DNA of 64,000 nt from Zwartia hollandica (GTDB lineage: Bacteria > Pseudomonadota > Gammaproteobacteria > Burkholderiales > Burkholderiaceae_B): contig NZ_JAHXRI010000010.1 in the NCBI RefSeq assembly GCF_019923725.1, positions 210,636-274,635 of the forward strand. Direction: 5' to 3'. The translations under genes and the position numbers were made by a program. The notes under the pieces were generated by a model. The model did not search any database and was not told the DNA's origin. It saw nothing but the letters and a program-made list of their open reading frames with translations. Shown piece by piece: positions 42,440 through 51,444 of this stretch (position 1 is the stretch's first letter; each line of letters begins with the position of its first letter).

Positions 42440-43270
42440 TCAATATATCAAGCCCCTACCTGCCTTTAAAGCCTCTTGCATCGTCATGAACTCTGCGCCT
42501 TCTTTGATCAGACTTTCCACGAAACCCTCAAAGGCCAACATCCGATTGCCCCGGCCTAAAACATAGGGGTGCATGGTGTAGGTCAGGATCCCAAAGTCGG
42601 TTGTCTTTTTGAAATAACGAAACTCATCTAACCAGCTATCCATGACGACGCGGGCACTTTGTAGACCTGGATTGACGGTAGTGGGTAGTCGCCAGTACTC
42701 AAAGTGCGGGTGATCATCCAAGTGCCAGCTGATGGGCATTTCAATCAAAGACGTCGGCGGACCAAAGCGCACGGGCTCGCCAAGCTTGACCTGATCGCCC
42801 TGGCGCACGGGATAAGGGACATAATCGCCCCCCATCATGCTGCTGTCGTATTCAAAACCGTACTTCAGCAGCAGATTCAAGGTGTTATCGCTTAAATCCC
42901 AGGCCGGGGACCGGTAACCAACAGCCCGGGTGCCCGTGAGACGCACAATCGCCTCGCTGGCACGGACCATATCGGCCTCTTCTTCTTCCAGTGTTTGGCT
43001 TGCTGGTGCGATGTGTGCCCAGCTATGGTGTCCGATCTCGTGACCGCCCTTGACGACTGACTCACAGGCCTCGGGATAGGTCTCAATGGTGAAGCCAGGA
43101 ACGAACCATGTGCTTGGAATGCTGTGTGCCGCGAGCAAGGACAAGATTCTTTTTGATCCCACTACACCGAACTCTCCTCGAGACAGCGGCGTGGGCGACG
43201 TGAGCCCTCGGGAAATAAAACCCGATTGCACATCAAAGTCATAACTCAGGCAAACAATATGGCGGGCCAT
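42440..43270 (-). CDS. NodB/PuuE-type polysaccharide deacetylase family protein
   Basis: 276 residues from MARHIVCLSYDFDVQSGFIS, with AGAGGAATCCC in front. The metal site of the NodB fold is present: YDFD near the start (Asp), and GHEIGHHSWAHIAP (HxxxH, about 93-106). YRSPAWDLSDNTLNLLLKYG (about 143-162) follows. A C-terminal TMHPYVLGRGNRMLAFEGFV carries the third conserved His region. Such enzymes remove acyl groups or open cyclic amides; PuuE relatives are allantoinases. It is divergent from the ABC importer, so it may act on the compound that the importer brings in. Confidence 0.88.
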   Translation of the reverse strand: MARHIVCLSYDFDVQSGFISRGLTSPTPLSRGEFGVVGSKRILSLLAAHSIPSTWFVPGFTIETYPEACESVVKGGHEIGHHSWAHIAPASQTLEEEEADMVRASEAIVRLTGTRAVGYRSPAWDLSDNTLNLLLKYGFEYDSSMMGGDYVPYPVRQGDQVKLGEPVRFGPPTSLIEMPISWHLDDHPHFEYWRLPTTVNPGLQSARVVMDSWLDEFRYFKKTTDFGILTYTMHPYVLGRGNRMLAFEGFVESLIKEGAEFMTMQEALKAGRGLIY

Positions 43271-43362
43271 AGGGATTCCTCTATATACAGCTATCAAATG
43301 CGTTGACACCAAGGGCGACTGACAACTATCTTAGCTCGGTGACATCTATTTTGGGGGGAGGC

Positions 43363-44142
43363 ATGACTGCCTTAGGCCGTTTTGCGCGAAGTTGGAGCTC
43401 AGGCATTTTGATTGCCGTGCTGATTTTGCTTTGGGAAACCGGAGTGCGATTCTTTGAGGTGCCAAATTTTCTCTTGCCTGCGCCCACTGAGATCGCCGCA
43501 TTGTTTGTCGATGAGTGGGCGCTCATTCAAATGCACTCTATCGCAACGGTTTGGGCGATTGCTTCGGGGTATGTCACCGCAGTTGTATTCGCGTTAGCAG
43601 TCTCTGCGCTGATGATTCGCTATCCACTCATCGAGCGATTGATTATGCCCATATTTGTTGGTCTTCAAAGCGTGCCGAAGATTGCGATCGCGCCACTCAT
43701 TCTTGTATGGATTGGGGCGGGTACTGGTTCTAAGATCGCTGTAGTGATGTCGATCGCTTTTTTTCCAATTGTGATCAACACAATGGCGGGCTTTAAAGAG
43801 GTCGATCGTGGCCTGGCAGATGTCTTTCGTTCTGTTGCAGCTAACGAACGGCAGATGCTGTTTAGGCTGCGACTGCCCTATGCCATTCCCTATATCTTTG
43901 CGGGCCTGCGCATCGCCACCACGCTCGCGGTGCTAGGCGCAATTGTGGCTGAATGGCTTGCGGCCTCAAACGGGCTCGGCTATTTGGTCTTGTCTGGAAG
44001 CTTCAATTTTAATACGGCACGCTCGTTTGCTGCCATCATCTCTCTTGCGGTGATCGGCACTTTGTTTTTTAACTTCATGTCTTGGATCGAGGCGCGCATG
44101 TCGTGGCGCACCGGCCTAAACGACTCCACTTCGCACGTTTAA
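43363..44142 (+). CDS. ABC transporter permease (SsuC/TauC-like)
   Basis: About 259 residues from MTALGRFARSWSSGILIAVL. This ATG is preceded by GGGGAGG at an unusually short distance; TTG 43303 and GTG 43339 are alternatives. About six membrane helices. The EAA-type cytoplasmic loop is seen around DVFRSVAANERQMLFRLRLP and YAIPYIFAGLRIATTLAVLG (about 162-201), with EWLAASNGLGYL after it. It forms the membrane part of an importer with the next two genes. Confidence 0.9.
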   Translation: MTALGRFARSWSSGILIAVLILLWETGVRFFEVPNFLLPAPTEIAALFVDEWALIQMHSIATVWAIASGYVTAVVFALAVSALMIRYPLIERLIMPIFVGLQSVPKIAIAPLILVWIGAGTGSKIAVVMSIAFFPIVINTMAGFKEVDRGLADVFRSVAANERQMLFRLRLPYAIPYIFAGLRIATTLAVLGAIVAEWLAASNGLGYLVLSGSFNFNTARSFAAIISLAVIGTLFFNFMSWIEARMSWRTGLNDSTSHV

Positions 44143-44152
44143 GGAAAATATC

Positions 44153-45214
44153 ATGAGGCTCACAACACTCGGAACGACTTGGTCGATGCTACGAAACGTA
44201 TCGCTTGTTGCTTTTGCTTTGCTATGCGTCACGCCTGCGCCTTCACTTGCACAACAAGCTCAAGCCTTAGATAAAGTGGTCTTGCGCATCAACTTCACGC
44301 CGTGGGGTATGCACGCGCAATACTTTGGTGGTCGTGCTCAAGGCTTCTATAAAGAGGAAGGTATCGATCTCGAGATTCGTCCCCCGTCAGCTGGACAACA
44401 AAACGAAGTGTTTATTGCAACAGGACGTGAACAGTTTGGTGTAACGAATGCTGATGCGTTCGTCAAAGCAAAAGGTAGTGGCTTACCGATCATTGCGGTG
44501 ATGGCTGACCAACCAGACAATCCATTTTCTGTCATTACGCATAAGAAGGCCGGCATCACTTCGCCAGAAAAAATGAAAGGCATGAAACTGGCATGGTTTC
44601 AGGCAAACGTGATTGGTCTCATTGAACCGGTGCTCACCGCAGGAGGCCTGACCCGCAAAGACGTTGAGTTCGTTACCGTTGCGCGCGGTGCCGAAGTACA
44701 AATGTTGGCGGCTGGACAAGTCGACGGGCTTTTTGGCTATTCGTTTGGTCAAGCGCTCACCCTTGAAGGACGAGGTTTCCCCGTCAACGTGATGCCGGTG
44801 CGTGACTACGGCGTTCAGTTTTATGGAACTGTTATTTACACAAGTGATGCGCTATTGAAAAAGAATCCGGACCTTGTCAAACGTTTTGTGCGTGCGACGA
44901 TCAAGAGCCTGATCTGGACGCATGGCAACGTTGAAACTGCAATGAAAGAAATTGTTGCTGTATCTCCGGACCGCGACCTCAAGCTCGAGTCACGCAAACT
45001 ACGCATGATCTACGATCTGTACAACACCCCTGATTACGCTGAGCGATTTGGCCTCATGACGGATGCCAAGTGGCAATCATCGATTGACATCTTAGCCAAC
45101 GGCGGCGACCTGCCTAAAAAGCCAACGGCAAACTCGATGTACACCAATGCAATCATAAATAGCCTTGATGAAGCCAAGACTCTTGCGCAAGTCGTCAAAC
45201 AACCCGCGAAGTAA
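44153..45214 (+). CDS. ABC transporter solute-binding protein (NMT1/SsuA/THI5-like)
   Basis: 353 residues. Signal peptide with [17 protein letters not shown]. The mature part opens [20 protein letters not shown] (about 43-62), with [20 protein letters not shown] (about 63-82). Then [40 protein letters not shown] and [12 protein letters not shown] follow. This is the family that binds nitrate, sulfonates, thiamine precursors or related small heterocycles. The neighbours (PuuE-like deacetylases, an Ntn-hydrolase) suggest a nitrogen-containing ligand. Confidence 0.92.
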   Translation: MRLTTLGTTWSMLRNVSLVAFALLCVTPAPSLAQQAQALDKVVLRINFTPWGMHAQYFGGRAQGFYKEEGIDLEIRPPSAGQQNEVFIATGREQFGVTNADAFVKAKGSGLPIIAVMADQPDNPFSVITHKKAGITSPEKMKGMKLAWFQANVIGLIEPVLTAGGLTRKDVEFVTVARGAEVQMLAAGQVDGLFGYSFGQALTLEGRGFPVNVMPVRDYGVQFYGTVIYTSDALLKKNPDLVKRFVRATIKSLIWTHGNVETAMKEIVAVSPDRDLKLESRKLRMIYDLYNTPDYAERFGLMTDAKWQSSIDILANGGDLPKKPTANSMYTNAIINSLDEAKTLAQVVKQPAK

Positions 45215-45218
45215 GGTG

Positions 45219-46040
45219 ATGGTCGAATCGAAGCGTCTGGATGCGCAAGGCATCCAAATCGAAGCCGTAGAGGTTACGTATGGAGTGGGCTCCGCTGAGT
45301 CTGTGCGCGCACTCGCCCCTGTCGACCTGAGTATCCATGCTGGCGCATTTGTTTCCTTGGTCGGTCCATCAGGTTGCGGCAAAAGCACATTACTCAAAGT
45401 GCTAGCCGACCTCATGCCACCGACAGCTGGCGCTGTGCGGATAGATGGGGCAGCGCCCTCGGTGCTGCGTCAAGCGGGTCGAATTGGTCTCGTGTTCCAA
45501 CAGGCCAATTTAATGCCTTGGCTGACGATTGAAAAAAACGTCTGCCTCCTACGCGAGCTGGTACGTCAGCGCAAAGAGAATGCAGGTGTCACAGAATCAA
45601 TTGACATTGCGAAACTGATTGAAATCGTCGGGCTCAAAGGTTTCGAAAACAAACTACCCCATCAGCTATCCGGAGGCATGCAACAGCGCGCAGCACTCGC
45701 ACGCGCGCTGGCGCTAGACCCTTCGGTGTTGCTGATGGACGAACCCTTCGCCGCGCTTGATGAAATCACGCGCGACCGGATGGCGTTTGAACTGATGCGC
45801 ATTTGGCAGCAATATCAAAAGACCGTAATTTTTGTTACGCACTCATTGGCAGAAGCCGTCTTTCTGTCCGATCGTGTCGTCCTGATGTCGGCGCGTCCCG
45901 GACGTATCCATAGAATCTACGAGATCGACTTACCCCGACCTCGCACAGAGGAAACTCGCCTGTCCGACGCATTTTTAATGCTTGTCGCCGAAATCAACCG
46001 GGAACTTTATAAAGTCATGCATGAGCAGGTTAATCAATGA
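45219..46040 (+). CDS. ABC transporter ATP-binding protein (SsuB/TauB-like)
   Basis: 273 residues from [20 protein letters not shown]; an in-frame start at 45165 lies inside the preceding gene. Walker [10 protein letters not shown] (about 57-65), Q-loop [13 protein letters not shown], signature [15 protein letters not shown] (about 153-167), Walker [14 protein letters not shown] and H-loop [13 protein letters not shown] are all complete. It drives import with the permease and binding protein before it. It overlaps the next gene by 4 bases (ATGA). Confidence 0.94.
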   Translation: MVESKRLDAQGIQIEAVEVTYGVGSAESVRALAPVDLSIHAGAFVSLVGPSGCGKSTLLKVLADLMPPTAGAVRIDGAAPSVLRQAGRIGLVFQQANLMPWLTIEKNVCLLRELVRQRKENAGVTESIDIAKLIEIVGLKGFENKLPHQLSGGMQQRAALARALALDPSVLLMDEPFAALDEITRDRMAFELMRIWQQYQKTVIFVTHSLAEAVFLSDRVVLMSARPGRIHRIYEIDLPRPRTEETRLSDAFLMLVAEINRELYKVMHEQVNQ

Positions 46041-47155
46041 CAAGTCGTAAACACATGCCAGCCCTCACCGTTGGCGACAACGCGTACGAACGCGGCCTCA
46101 AGCACGGCCAGCAATTCGCCTCTGACGTCGCGGCAAATGTAGAAACATATTTGCTACGTTTTGAAGCGTCGGGCCTACCCCGGGCCGAAGCACTAGAAGA
46201 GGCAATGCGTTGGCAACACGCGATGGAATCGCAAAATGCCGAATATGCCGAAGAGATGCTTGGCCTTGCAAAAGGCTCTGGTCAATCGGCTGCAGCGATT
46301 GCACTGCTGAACGCCCGGTACGAAATCGCCTTCATGATTTTTGGCAAAGATGCGCGCAAACAAGAACAGGCAACGAACGAGACGGATGGTTGTACGACTT
46401 TCGGTCTGTTATCCGATGTAACGGCCGATGGGCATACTTGGCTTGGCCAAAACTGGGACTGGATTGCCGGCGTTCACCAACGCACGCTGGTATTGCGTAT
46501 CCAACGCAAAAATAAACCGAGTCTTGTTTGCATGACTGAAGCGGGAATCGTTGGCGGCAAGATGGGCGTGAACGAGCTTGGTATCGGCTTAGTTGAGAAT
46601 GGTCTAGCGTCACACCTTGACGGTTGCAATCCCTATCAAAAGCCTTTCCATATGCGCTGTCGTGAGGTCTTGGATGCAGATTGTTACGCCAACGCACTGA
46701 GTCCCATCGTTGCAACCAAACGCACTTGTTCTGCGAACTTTGTCATTGGTGGCGCGCAGGGCGAGATCATCGACTTAGAAACAAGTCCAAATCATGTCTC
46801 TTACTTGTTACCGCAGCAAGGGATCGTGACGCATTCAAATCACTTCCTTGGCGCAGGCCATGGCGACTCGCAAATGGAAAAAGTCAGCCCTGGCACGCTC
46901 TTTCGTGCAGCGCGTATGCGACGTCTGCTCGAAAAAGGTGAACGCTCAATTGATGTCGCGACAATGATCGCTGCAATGAGCGATCACTTTAGTTTTCCGC
47001 ATGCACTGTGCCGACATCCAGATCCCAAGCAGGCACCTGCAAAGCAGACCATGACTACGGGTGCCGTCCTTATCGACCTAGAACAACGCACGATGCATGT
47101 CGCAGATGGTCCTCCCTGCGAATTTTCTTTTGTTGCCCATACAGTTTCGCAATAG
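46037..47155 (+). CDS. C45-family Ntn-hydrolase (acyltransferase/peptidase-like)
   Basis: 372 residues. The sequence [20 protein letters not shown] with Cys119, then GQNWDWI, is the autocatalytic site of C45/penicillin-acyltransferase-type Ntn-hydrolases, with Cys becoming the new N-terminus after cleavage. Further landmarks are [20 protein letters not shown] and [13 protein letters not shown]. Enzymes of this family hydrolyse or transfer acyl groups on amides. It overlaps the ABC ATPase gene by 4 bases, so the imported compound is likely its substrate. No signal peptide; cytoplasmic. Confidence 0.87.
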   Translation: MTSRKHMPALTVGDNAYERGLKHGQQFASDVAANVETYLLRFEASGLPRAEALEEAMRWQHAMESQNAEYAEEMLGLAKGSGQSAAAIALLNARYEIAFMIFGKDARKQEQATNETDGCTTFGLLSDVTADGHTWLGQNWDWIAGVHQRTLVLRIQRKNKPSLVCMTEAGIVGGKMGVNELGIGLVENGLASHLDGCNPYQKPFHMRCREVLDADCYANALSPIVATKRTCSANFVIGGAQGEIIDLETSPNHVSYLLPQQGIVTHSNHFLGAGHGDSQMEKVSPGTLFRAARMRRLLEKGERSIDVATMIAAMSDHFSFPHALCRHPDPKQAPAKQTMTTGAVLIDLEQRTMHVADGPPCEFSFVAHTVSQ

Positions 47156-47165
47156 GTGTTAAAAA

Positions 47166-48311
47166 ATGTCCACAAGAAAAATTCAAATTATCGTTGAAGG
47201 CGCAACCGGTCGACTGGGAAATAACCAGCACTTGCGTGCCCTGCTGAATATTCGGAAAGAAGGCGGACTACTGCTGAAGAATGGCGACCGCCTGATGCCA
47301 GAACCGGTTTTACTGGGTCGCAATGCCGACAAGCTGCAAGCGCTCGCTGGTCAGCACAACATAGCGTGGAGCACTGACCGCGACGCTTTTCTGGCGGACA
47401 AGGCAAATGAAATTTACTTTGACGCAAGCGTGACCGCTGGACGCTATGAGCGCGCGGCGTCGGCGCTGCGTGCAGGCAAACATATTTATCTTGAGAAACC
47501 AATTGCCGAGACCTTCGAGCAGGCGCTTGATTTAGCCAGCATGGCTGAAAAACTCAAACTCAAAAATGGCACGGTACAGGACAAGCTTTTTTTGCCAAGT
47601 CTACTCAAGCTGCGTAAGCTTAAAGAGTCTGGCTATTTCGGTGAAATCCTGCAGGCAAAAATCGACTTTGGCTGGTGGGTCTTTGACGGCACGATTCATC
47701 CGGCGCAAAGATCGAGCTGGAACTACCGCAAGCGCGATGGTGGTGGCCTGGTCTTAGACATGTTTCCGCACTGGCGCTATATCGTGGATACGTTGATCGG
47801 CGATATCAAGTCGGTTTCTTGTCGCACCAAAACCGCAACTCCCAAGCGCCTGGATGAACAAGGTCGCCCCTATGATGTTGACGTCGAAGACGTCGTGCTA
47901 GCCACGTTTGAACTTGCAAACGGTGCGTTGGTTGAGGTCAATGCGTCCTGGGCCTCGCGCATCAAACGCGATGACATCCTAACAATTCAAGTGGATGGCA
48001 CACAGGGTTCCGCTCTCGCCGGCCTGTATCGCTGCTACATCCAGCCCATGGCCGCCACGCCTAAACCCGTCTGGAGTATCGACACCCCAACGACTGAAAA
48101 CTTTGATGCGCAATGGCTCGAAGTGCCTGATGTCGCGCTCTACAACAACTCTTACCGTGCGGGCTGGGAATTGTTTTTAAAACACGTCATGGAAGACGGC
48201 GCATTTCCCTCACCCTTGCGAGCAGGCGCAAAAGGCATCCAATTGGTCGACGCCTGCTATCGCAGCAATAGCGAGCGTAGATGGGTCGATTTGCCAGCCT
48301 TAGCGATTTGA
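47166..48311 (+). CDS. Gfo/Idh/MocA-family oxidoreductase
   Basis: 381 residues. It opens with IQIIVEGATGRLGNNQHLRA (Rossmann-type, with the unusual GATGRLG), then FLADKANEIYFDASVTAGRY (about 77-96) and HIYLEKPIAETFEQALDLAS (about 106-125), where EKP is the family hallmark. RDGGGLVLDMFPHWRYIVDT (about 191-210) is in the substrate domain. Members oxidise or reduce sugars and cyclic polyols with NAD(P). It starts 10 bases after the Ntn-hydrolase and ends the operon, with the tRNA-Thr promoter inside its end. Confidence 0.88.
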   Translation: MSTRKIQIIVEGATGRLGNNQHLRALLNIRKEGGLLLKNGDRLMPEPVLLGRNADKLQALAGQHNIAWSTDRDAFLADKANEIYFDASVTAGRYERAASALRAGKHIYLEKPIAETFEQALDLASMAEKLKLKNGTVQDKLFLPSLLKLRKLKESGYFGEILQAKIDFGWWVFDGTIHPAQRSSWNYRKRDGGGLVLDMFPHWRYIVDTLIGDIKSVSCRTKTATPKRLDEQGRPYDVDVEDVVLATFELANGALVEVNASWASRIKRDDILTIQVDGTQGSALAGLYRCYIQPMAATPKPVWSIDTPTTENFDAQWLEVPDVALYNNSYRAGWELFLKHVMEDGAFPSPLRAGAKGIQLVDACYRSNSERRWVDLPALAI

Positions 48312-48337
48312 GAGCGGCATAACCGCTCTGCTATAAT
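48308..48337 (+). promoter_or_regulatory. tRNA-Thr promoter overlapping the preceding stop codon
   Basis: TTGAGA (48308-48313) and TATAAT (48332-48337) with 18 bases spacing, 12 bases before the tRNA 5' end. The -35 includes the stop codon of the oxidoreductase gene. Confidence 0.75.
48311..48329 (+). terminator. Hairpin in the promoter spacer
   Basis: AGAGCGG/CCGCTCT perfect 7-base arms with loop CATAA right after the oxidoreductase stop, followed by GCTATAATTTTTC. It can act as terminator of the upstream operon while lying between the -35 and -10 of the tRNA. Confidence 0.45.
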
Positions 48338-48349
48338 TTTTCGCTTAGT

Positions 48350-48425
48350 GCCGATGTAGCTCAGTTGGTAGAGCAGCTCATTCGTAATGAGAAGGTCGAC
48401 AGTTCGATTCCGTTCATCGGCACCA
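48350..48425 (+). tRNA. tRNA-Thr (anticodon CGT)
   Basis: 76 bases starting GCCGATGTAGCTCAGTTGG and ending CATCGGCACCA. The anticodon loop is TTCGTAA with arms CTCA/TGAG, and the T arm is CAGTTCGATTCCG. Acceptor GCCGATG pairs with CATCGGC; CCA is encoded. It matches the E. coli thrW type. Confidence 0.96.
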
Positions 48426-48437
48426 ATTTTTAAAAAG

Positions 48438-48467
48438 GTCGTAAAGCTCAGGGCTTTGCGACTTTTT
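48438..48467 (+). terminator. Intrinsic terminator after tRNA-Thr
   Basis: GTCGTAAAGC/GCTTTGCGAC arms (one G-U pair) with a 5-base loop, followed by TTTTT. It begins 13 bases after the tRNA end. Confidence 0.8.
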
Positions 48468-48565
48468 CAATTGAGCGATCTTTTCACAGAAGAGGGAGCA
48501 ACAGTCATTAAAACCATTTGCATCAAATGTTCTATCTTCTTTAGACTTTACTTGGGGCAAGAGCA

Positions 48566-49468
48566 ATGCGCGACTTCGTCGGATACGCCAACAGTCTTCC
48601 AGATGCAAAATGGCCGGGGCAAGCCAGGGTAGCTGTTCAGTTTGCCTTAAATTATGAAGAAGGTGCTGAGGCCAGCGTTCTAGATGGTGATGCACGCAAC
48701 GAGACCGGTCTTTCTGAAACGACCGGAGGTCGTGTGCCTGCTGGCATCCGCGATCTGGCTTTCGAATCGCTGTACGAGTACGGCAGTCGCGTTGGGGTCT
48801 GGCGTATTCTCGATCTTTTTGCAGAACGCAACCTACCCTTGACACTCTTTGGTGCCGCGCGTGCACTGGAACGCAACCCTAAGGTCGCTGAGGCGGTTGC
48901 ACGGGCAGATCACGACGTCTGCTGCCACGGATGGAGATGGGAAGAGCCCTTTCGCTTAACGGAAGAACAAGAACGCGAACATATCGCAAAGGCTGTGCAG
49001 TCTATTCAAAGATTGACGGGTCAACGTCCACTCGGCTGGTACTGCAGATATGGAGCCGGAGAACACACACGCAAGCTGATCGTAGAAGAAGGAGGCTTTC
49101 TATATGATTCGGATGCCTATAACGACGAGCTACCTTACTGGGTGACTGTGTCAGGCAAGAGCCATCTGGTCGTCCCATACACCATGGACGCCAACGACGC
49201 CAAGTACTCTTCCCCTGCTGGTTTTTCAACAGGTGATGATTTTTTCTCCTACTTAAAAGCAACGTTTGATCAGCTCTATGACGAGGGAGTGAACAAGCCA
49301 AAGATCATGTCAGTCGGACTGCACGCTCGTATCTCTGGTCGCCCTGGCCGTGCGCGTGCGCTGGCTGCATTCTTGGACTATGTCATGAAACACGATGCTG
49401 TTTGGGTGGCCCGGCGTATCGATATCGCCCGTCACTGGATTCGAGAACACCCAGCTCCGTCGCCCTAA
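48566..49468 (+). CDS. puuE: PuuE-type allantoinase/polysaccharide deacetylase
   Basis: 300 residues. The N-terminal RDFVGYANSLPDAKWPGQAR and the metal-site-proximal HDVCCHGWRWEEPFRLTEEQ (about 112-131), then GQRPLGWYCRYGAGEHTRKL (about 152-171) and GLHARISGRPGRARALAAFL are as in PuuE, the cofactor-independent allantoinase that opens allantoin to allantoate. No urate-oxidase or transthyretin-like genes accompany it, so another cyclic ureide or amide is possible. Convergent with the next deacetylase (4-base overlap). Confidence 0.85.
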   Translation: MRDFVGYANSLPDAKWPGQARVAVQFALNYEEGAEASVLDGDARNETGLSETTGGRVPAGIRDLAFESLYEYGSRVGVWRILDLFAERNLPLTLFGAARALERNPKVAEAVARADHDVCCHGWRWEEPFRLTEEQEREHIAKAVQSIQRLTGQRPLGWYCRYGAGEHTRKLIVEEGGFLYDSDAYNDELPYWVTVSGKSHLVVPYTMDANDAKYSSPAGFSTGDDFFSYLKATFDQLYDEGVNKPKIMSVGLHARISGRPGRARALAAFLDYVMKHDAVWVARRIDIARHWIREHPAPSP

Positions 49469-50367
49469 TGTTGCTTACGCCAGGCTGCCTCGATCTCAAG
49501 TGGTGCAGCCTGCCAAAAGGACTGCGCATCAAATGCAGTAAGTGTCTGTCTAAGGTTCGTAAAACGATGCGGTGCGCCACTGATCCATGCATGTAGAGGC
49601 AGCACGAGCACAGATCCGCTCAAAGCATGCTCTTTCCAATAGGACAAGGCCTCAGCAAGATGGCCACACCACCGTGGCGACTGCAAGCGTCTTCCAACAA
49701 CCATTTGCGCGTCATCCAGCTCCGCAGCGGGGGGGATAATCAACAGCTTGCGGTCTTCGCCGAACGAAAAGGGTACCTCATCATTTGGCCAGTCGACAGC
49801 AGCCGAAAAACCAAGCGAGGACAAGATACGCGCGGTGTGTATGGAGTAACCATAGTCCTGACTTGAGTAGGTTCGAGGTACGCTTCCTGTCGCCTCGGCA
49901 ATAGCATCCCTAGAGCGACGAATCAGCTCCGTTTCAATTTCTGGAGACATGGCGCTACTGACCATACGCGAAGCAGACCACCCACTCGCCACGATCTCGA
50001 CTCCGCGTCGATCCAAATCGCGTATCAGCCAAGGATTCTCATGGGCAACTAACCCATTCACAGCAGCCGCCACCTTCCAGCCCAGCGACTGCAAAAAGTC
50101 AAGCAAACGAAAGACACCTATGCGATTACCGTATTCCATCAAAGAATGCGATCGATATTCAGGTGAATAATTTCCAAAATCAATCCGCCAGCGAGGGTCG
50201 CGCGTGAAGTCTTGCGGGGTGTTGATTTCTAGGGCATGCACACGAATTAATATAAACGCGGCACTTCGGGACCCTTCGGGCCAATTGCTGCCAGCTGACA
50301 AGGCCGAACGCCTGTGTTCGTACCATGTATGGTCAGGTCCAGTGTGTGTGGGATCACGCAGTGTCAT
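49465..50367 (-). CDS. PuuE-like deacetylase-fold protein missing the canonical His
   Basis: 300 residues with the layout of the PuuE family (WPEGSRSAAFILIRVHALEI, YGNRIGVFRLLDFLQSLG about 78-95, LPLHAWISGAPHRFTNLRQT about 258-277). Where PuuE has CHGWRWEE, this protein reads IVASGWSASRM, so the metal- or substrate-binding His is replaced by Ser. It may be inactive, a regulatory partner, or use a different catalysis. Its ATG overlaps the stop of the upstream deacetylase gene by 4 bases, so both are one unit. Confidence 0.82.
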   Translation of the reverse strand: MTLRDPTHTGPDHTWYEHRRSALSAGSNWPEGSRSAAFILIRVHALEINTPQDFTRDPRWRIDFGNYSPEYRSHSLMEYGNRIGVFRLLDFLQSLGWKVAAAVNGLVAHENPWLIRDLDRRGVEIVASGWSASRMVSSAMSPEIETELIRRSRDAIAEATGSVPRTYSSQDYGYSIHTARILSSLGFSAAVDWPNDEVPFSFGEDRKLLIIPPAAELDDAQMVVGRRLQSPRWCGHLAEALSYWKEHALSGSVLVLPLHAWISGAPHRFTNLRQTLTAFDAQSFWQAAPLEIEAAWRKQH

Positions 50368-51266
50368 GCTGACCGCCCTTTAAGCAGCCACTCCTGTACA
50401 GTGCTTAGGTAATGTGCGCGGTACCAGCTTTCGATCTCTATACCAGTAGCAAGCCAAACATCATCATGCGAGAGTACATAGCGTAAAGCGCGCTCAAACG
50501 CCCGAATACGCTGCGCTTGTCCAGTGACGTATGGATGAAAAGCAATACACATCACTAAGCCATTTTGATGACTCTCGCGATAAAGCGTGTCGAACTGATC
50601 GATGATGACTTTTGCATAATCATCCCCCTCACCTCCATTCATATGAACGACCACATCATTCGCATCCATTGAGTAGGGGATACTGATCAAACTGCCGCTG
50701 TCGGTGATCACGGGAAACGGCTGATCATCGTGGTAAAGATCGCAATAGTAAGAAAAGCCCGCTGCATCCACCAGATCGGCGGTATTGAGCGTATGCGAGC
50801 AGGCGGGTGAAAACCAACCGTGCCGCGTCTGACCAGTCACCTCGACCATACCCTGCCTGCAACGTTCGATGAACGCCCTTTCCTCGTCCAAAGGATAGTT
50901 CCAGAGGTAATGCGTGTTGTAGAGACCGTGGCACATGAAATCCCATTCACGTCGCTTCATTTCATGAAACACATCGGGAAACATGGTGGGGAGCGCAAGT
51001 GAAAGAGAAACCGTGCAACGGATACCCAATCGATCGGTTACATCCAGAATCCTGTCGATGCCAACGCGATTCCCGTATTCCTTCAGCGGATAATTCAGCG
51101 CATCGGGGGACATGCTACGGGGCCAGGGATCCCGTACGCCTTTGTAAGAGGGATCGATCTCATAATGTTCGACATTCGGTACCAACCAGACAGCAAGCCG
51201 TTTGCCTTCAGGCCAACCTATTTTTGGCCGACCCTCCAAAGGCGCATACTCAAATCTCTTAGTCAT
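50364..51266 (-). CDS. PuuE-type polysaccharide deacetylase family protein
   Basis: 300 residues from MTKRFEYAPLEGRPKIGWPE with GAGAGGAATGG in front. It keeps the active-site-type FMCHGLYNTHYLWNYPLDEE (about 117-136), YGNRVGIDRILDVTDRLGIR (about 64-83) and CIAFHPYVTGQAQRIRAFER (about 246-265). Many close relatives are annotated as chitin deacetylases, but PuuE-like members hydrolyse ureides. It is the intact partner of the His-less paralog that follows it. Confidence 0.86.
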   Translation of the reverse strand: MTKRFEYAPLEGRPKIGWPEGKRLAVWLVPNVEHYEIDPSYKGVRDPWPRSMSPDALNYPLKEYGNRVGIDRILDVTDRLGIRCTVSLSLALPTMFPDVFHEMKRREWDFMCHGLYNTHYLWNYPLDEERAFIERCRQGMVEVTGQTRHGWFSPACSHTLNTADLVDAAGFSYYCDLYHDDQPFPVITDSGSLISIPYSMDANDVVVHMNGGEGDDYAKVIIDQFDTLYRESHQNGLVMCIAFHPYVTGQAQRIRAFERALRYVLSHDDVWLATGIEIESWYRAHYLSTVQEWLLKGRSA

Positions 51267-51444
51267 TCCATTCCTCTCACGCTCGATCAGATGCATGCAC
51301 TTAAGAAAGGCTGGGACTCAATATGATGAATGTGATTGTCGTCATCTGACAAATCCGAGTGATAGGACTTGTTTCATGATCCCGATTGGATTAAAACAGA
51401 TAAACAGTGCCAAATGGGCTGCTTAGATTTTTAGGAGCGTGGGT

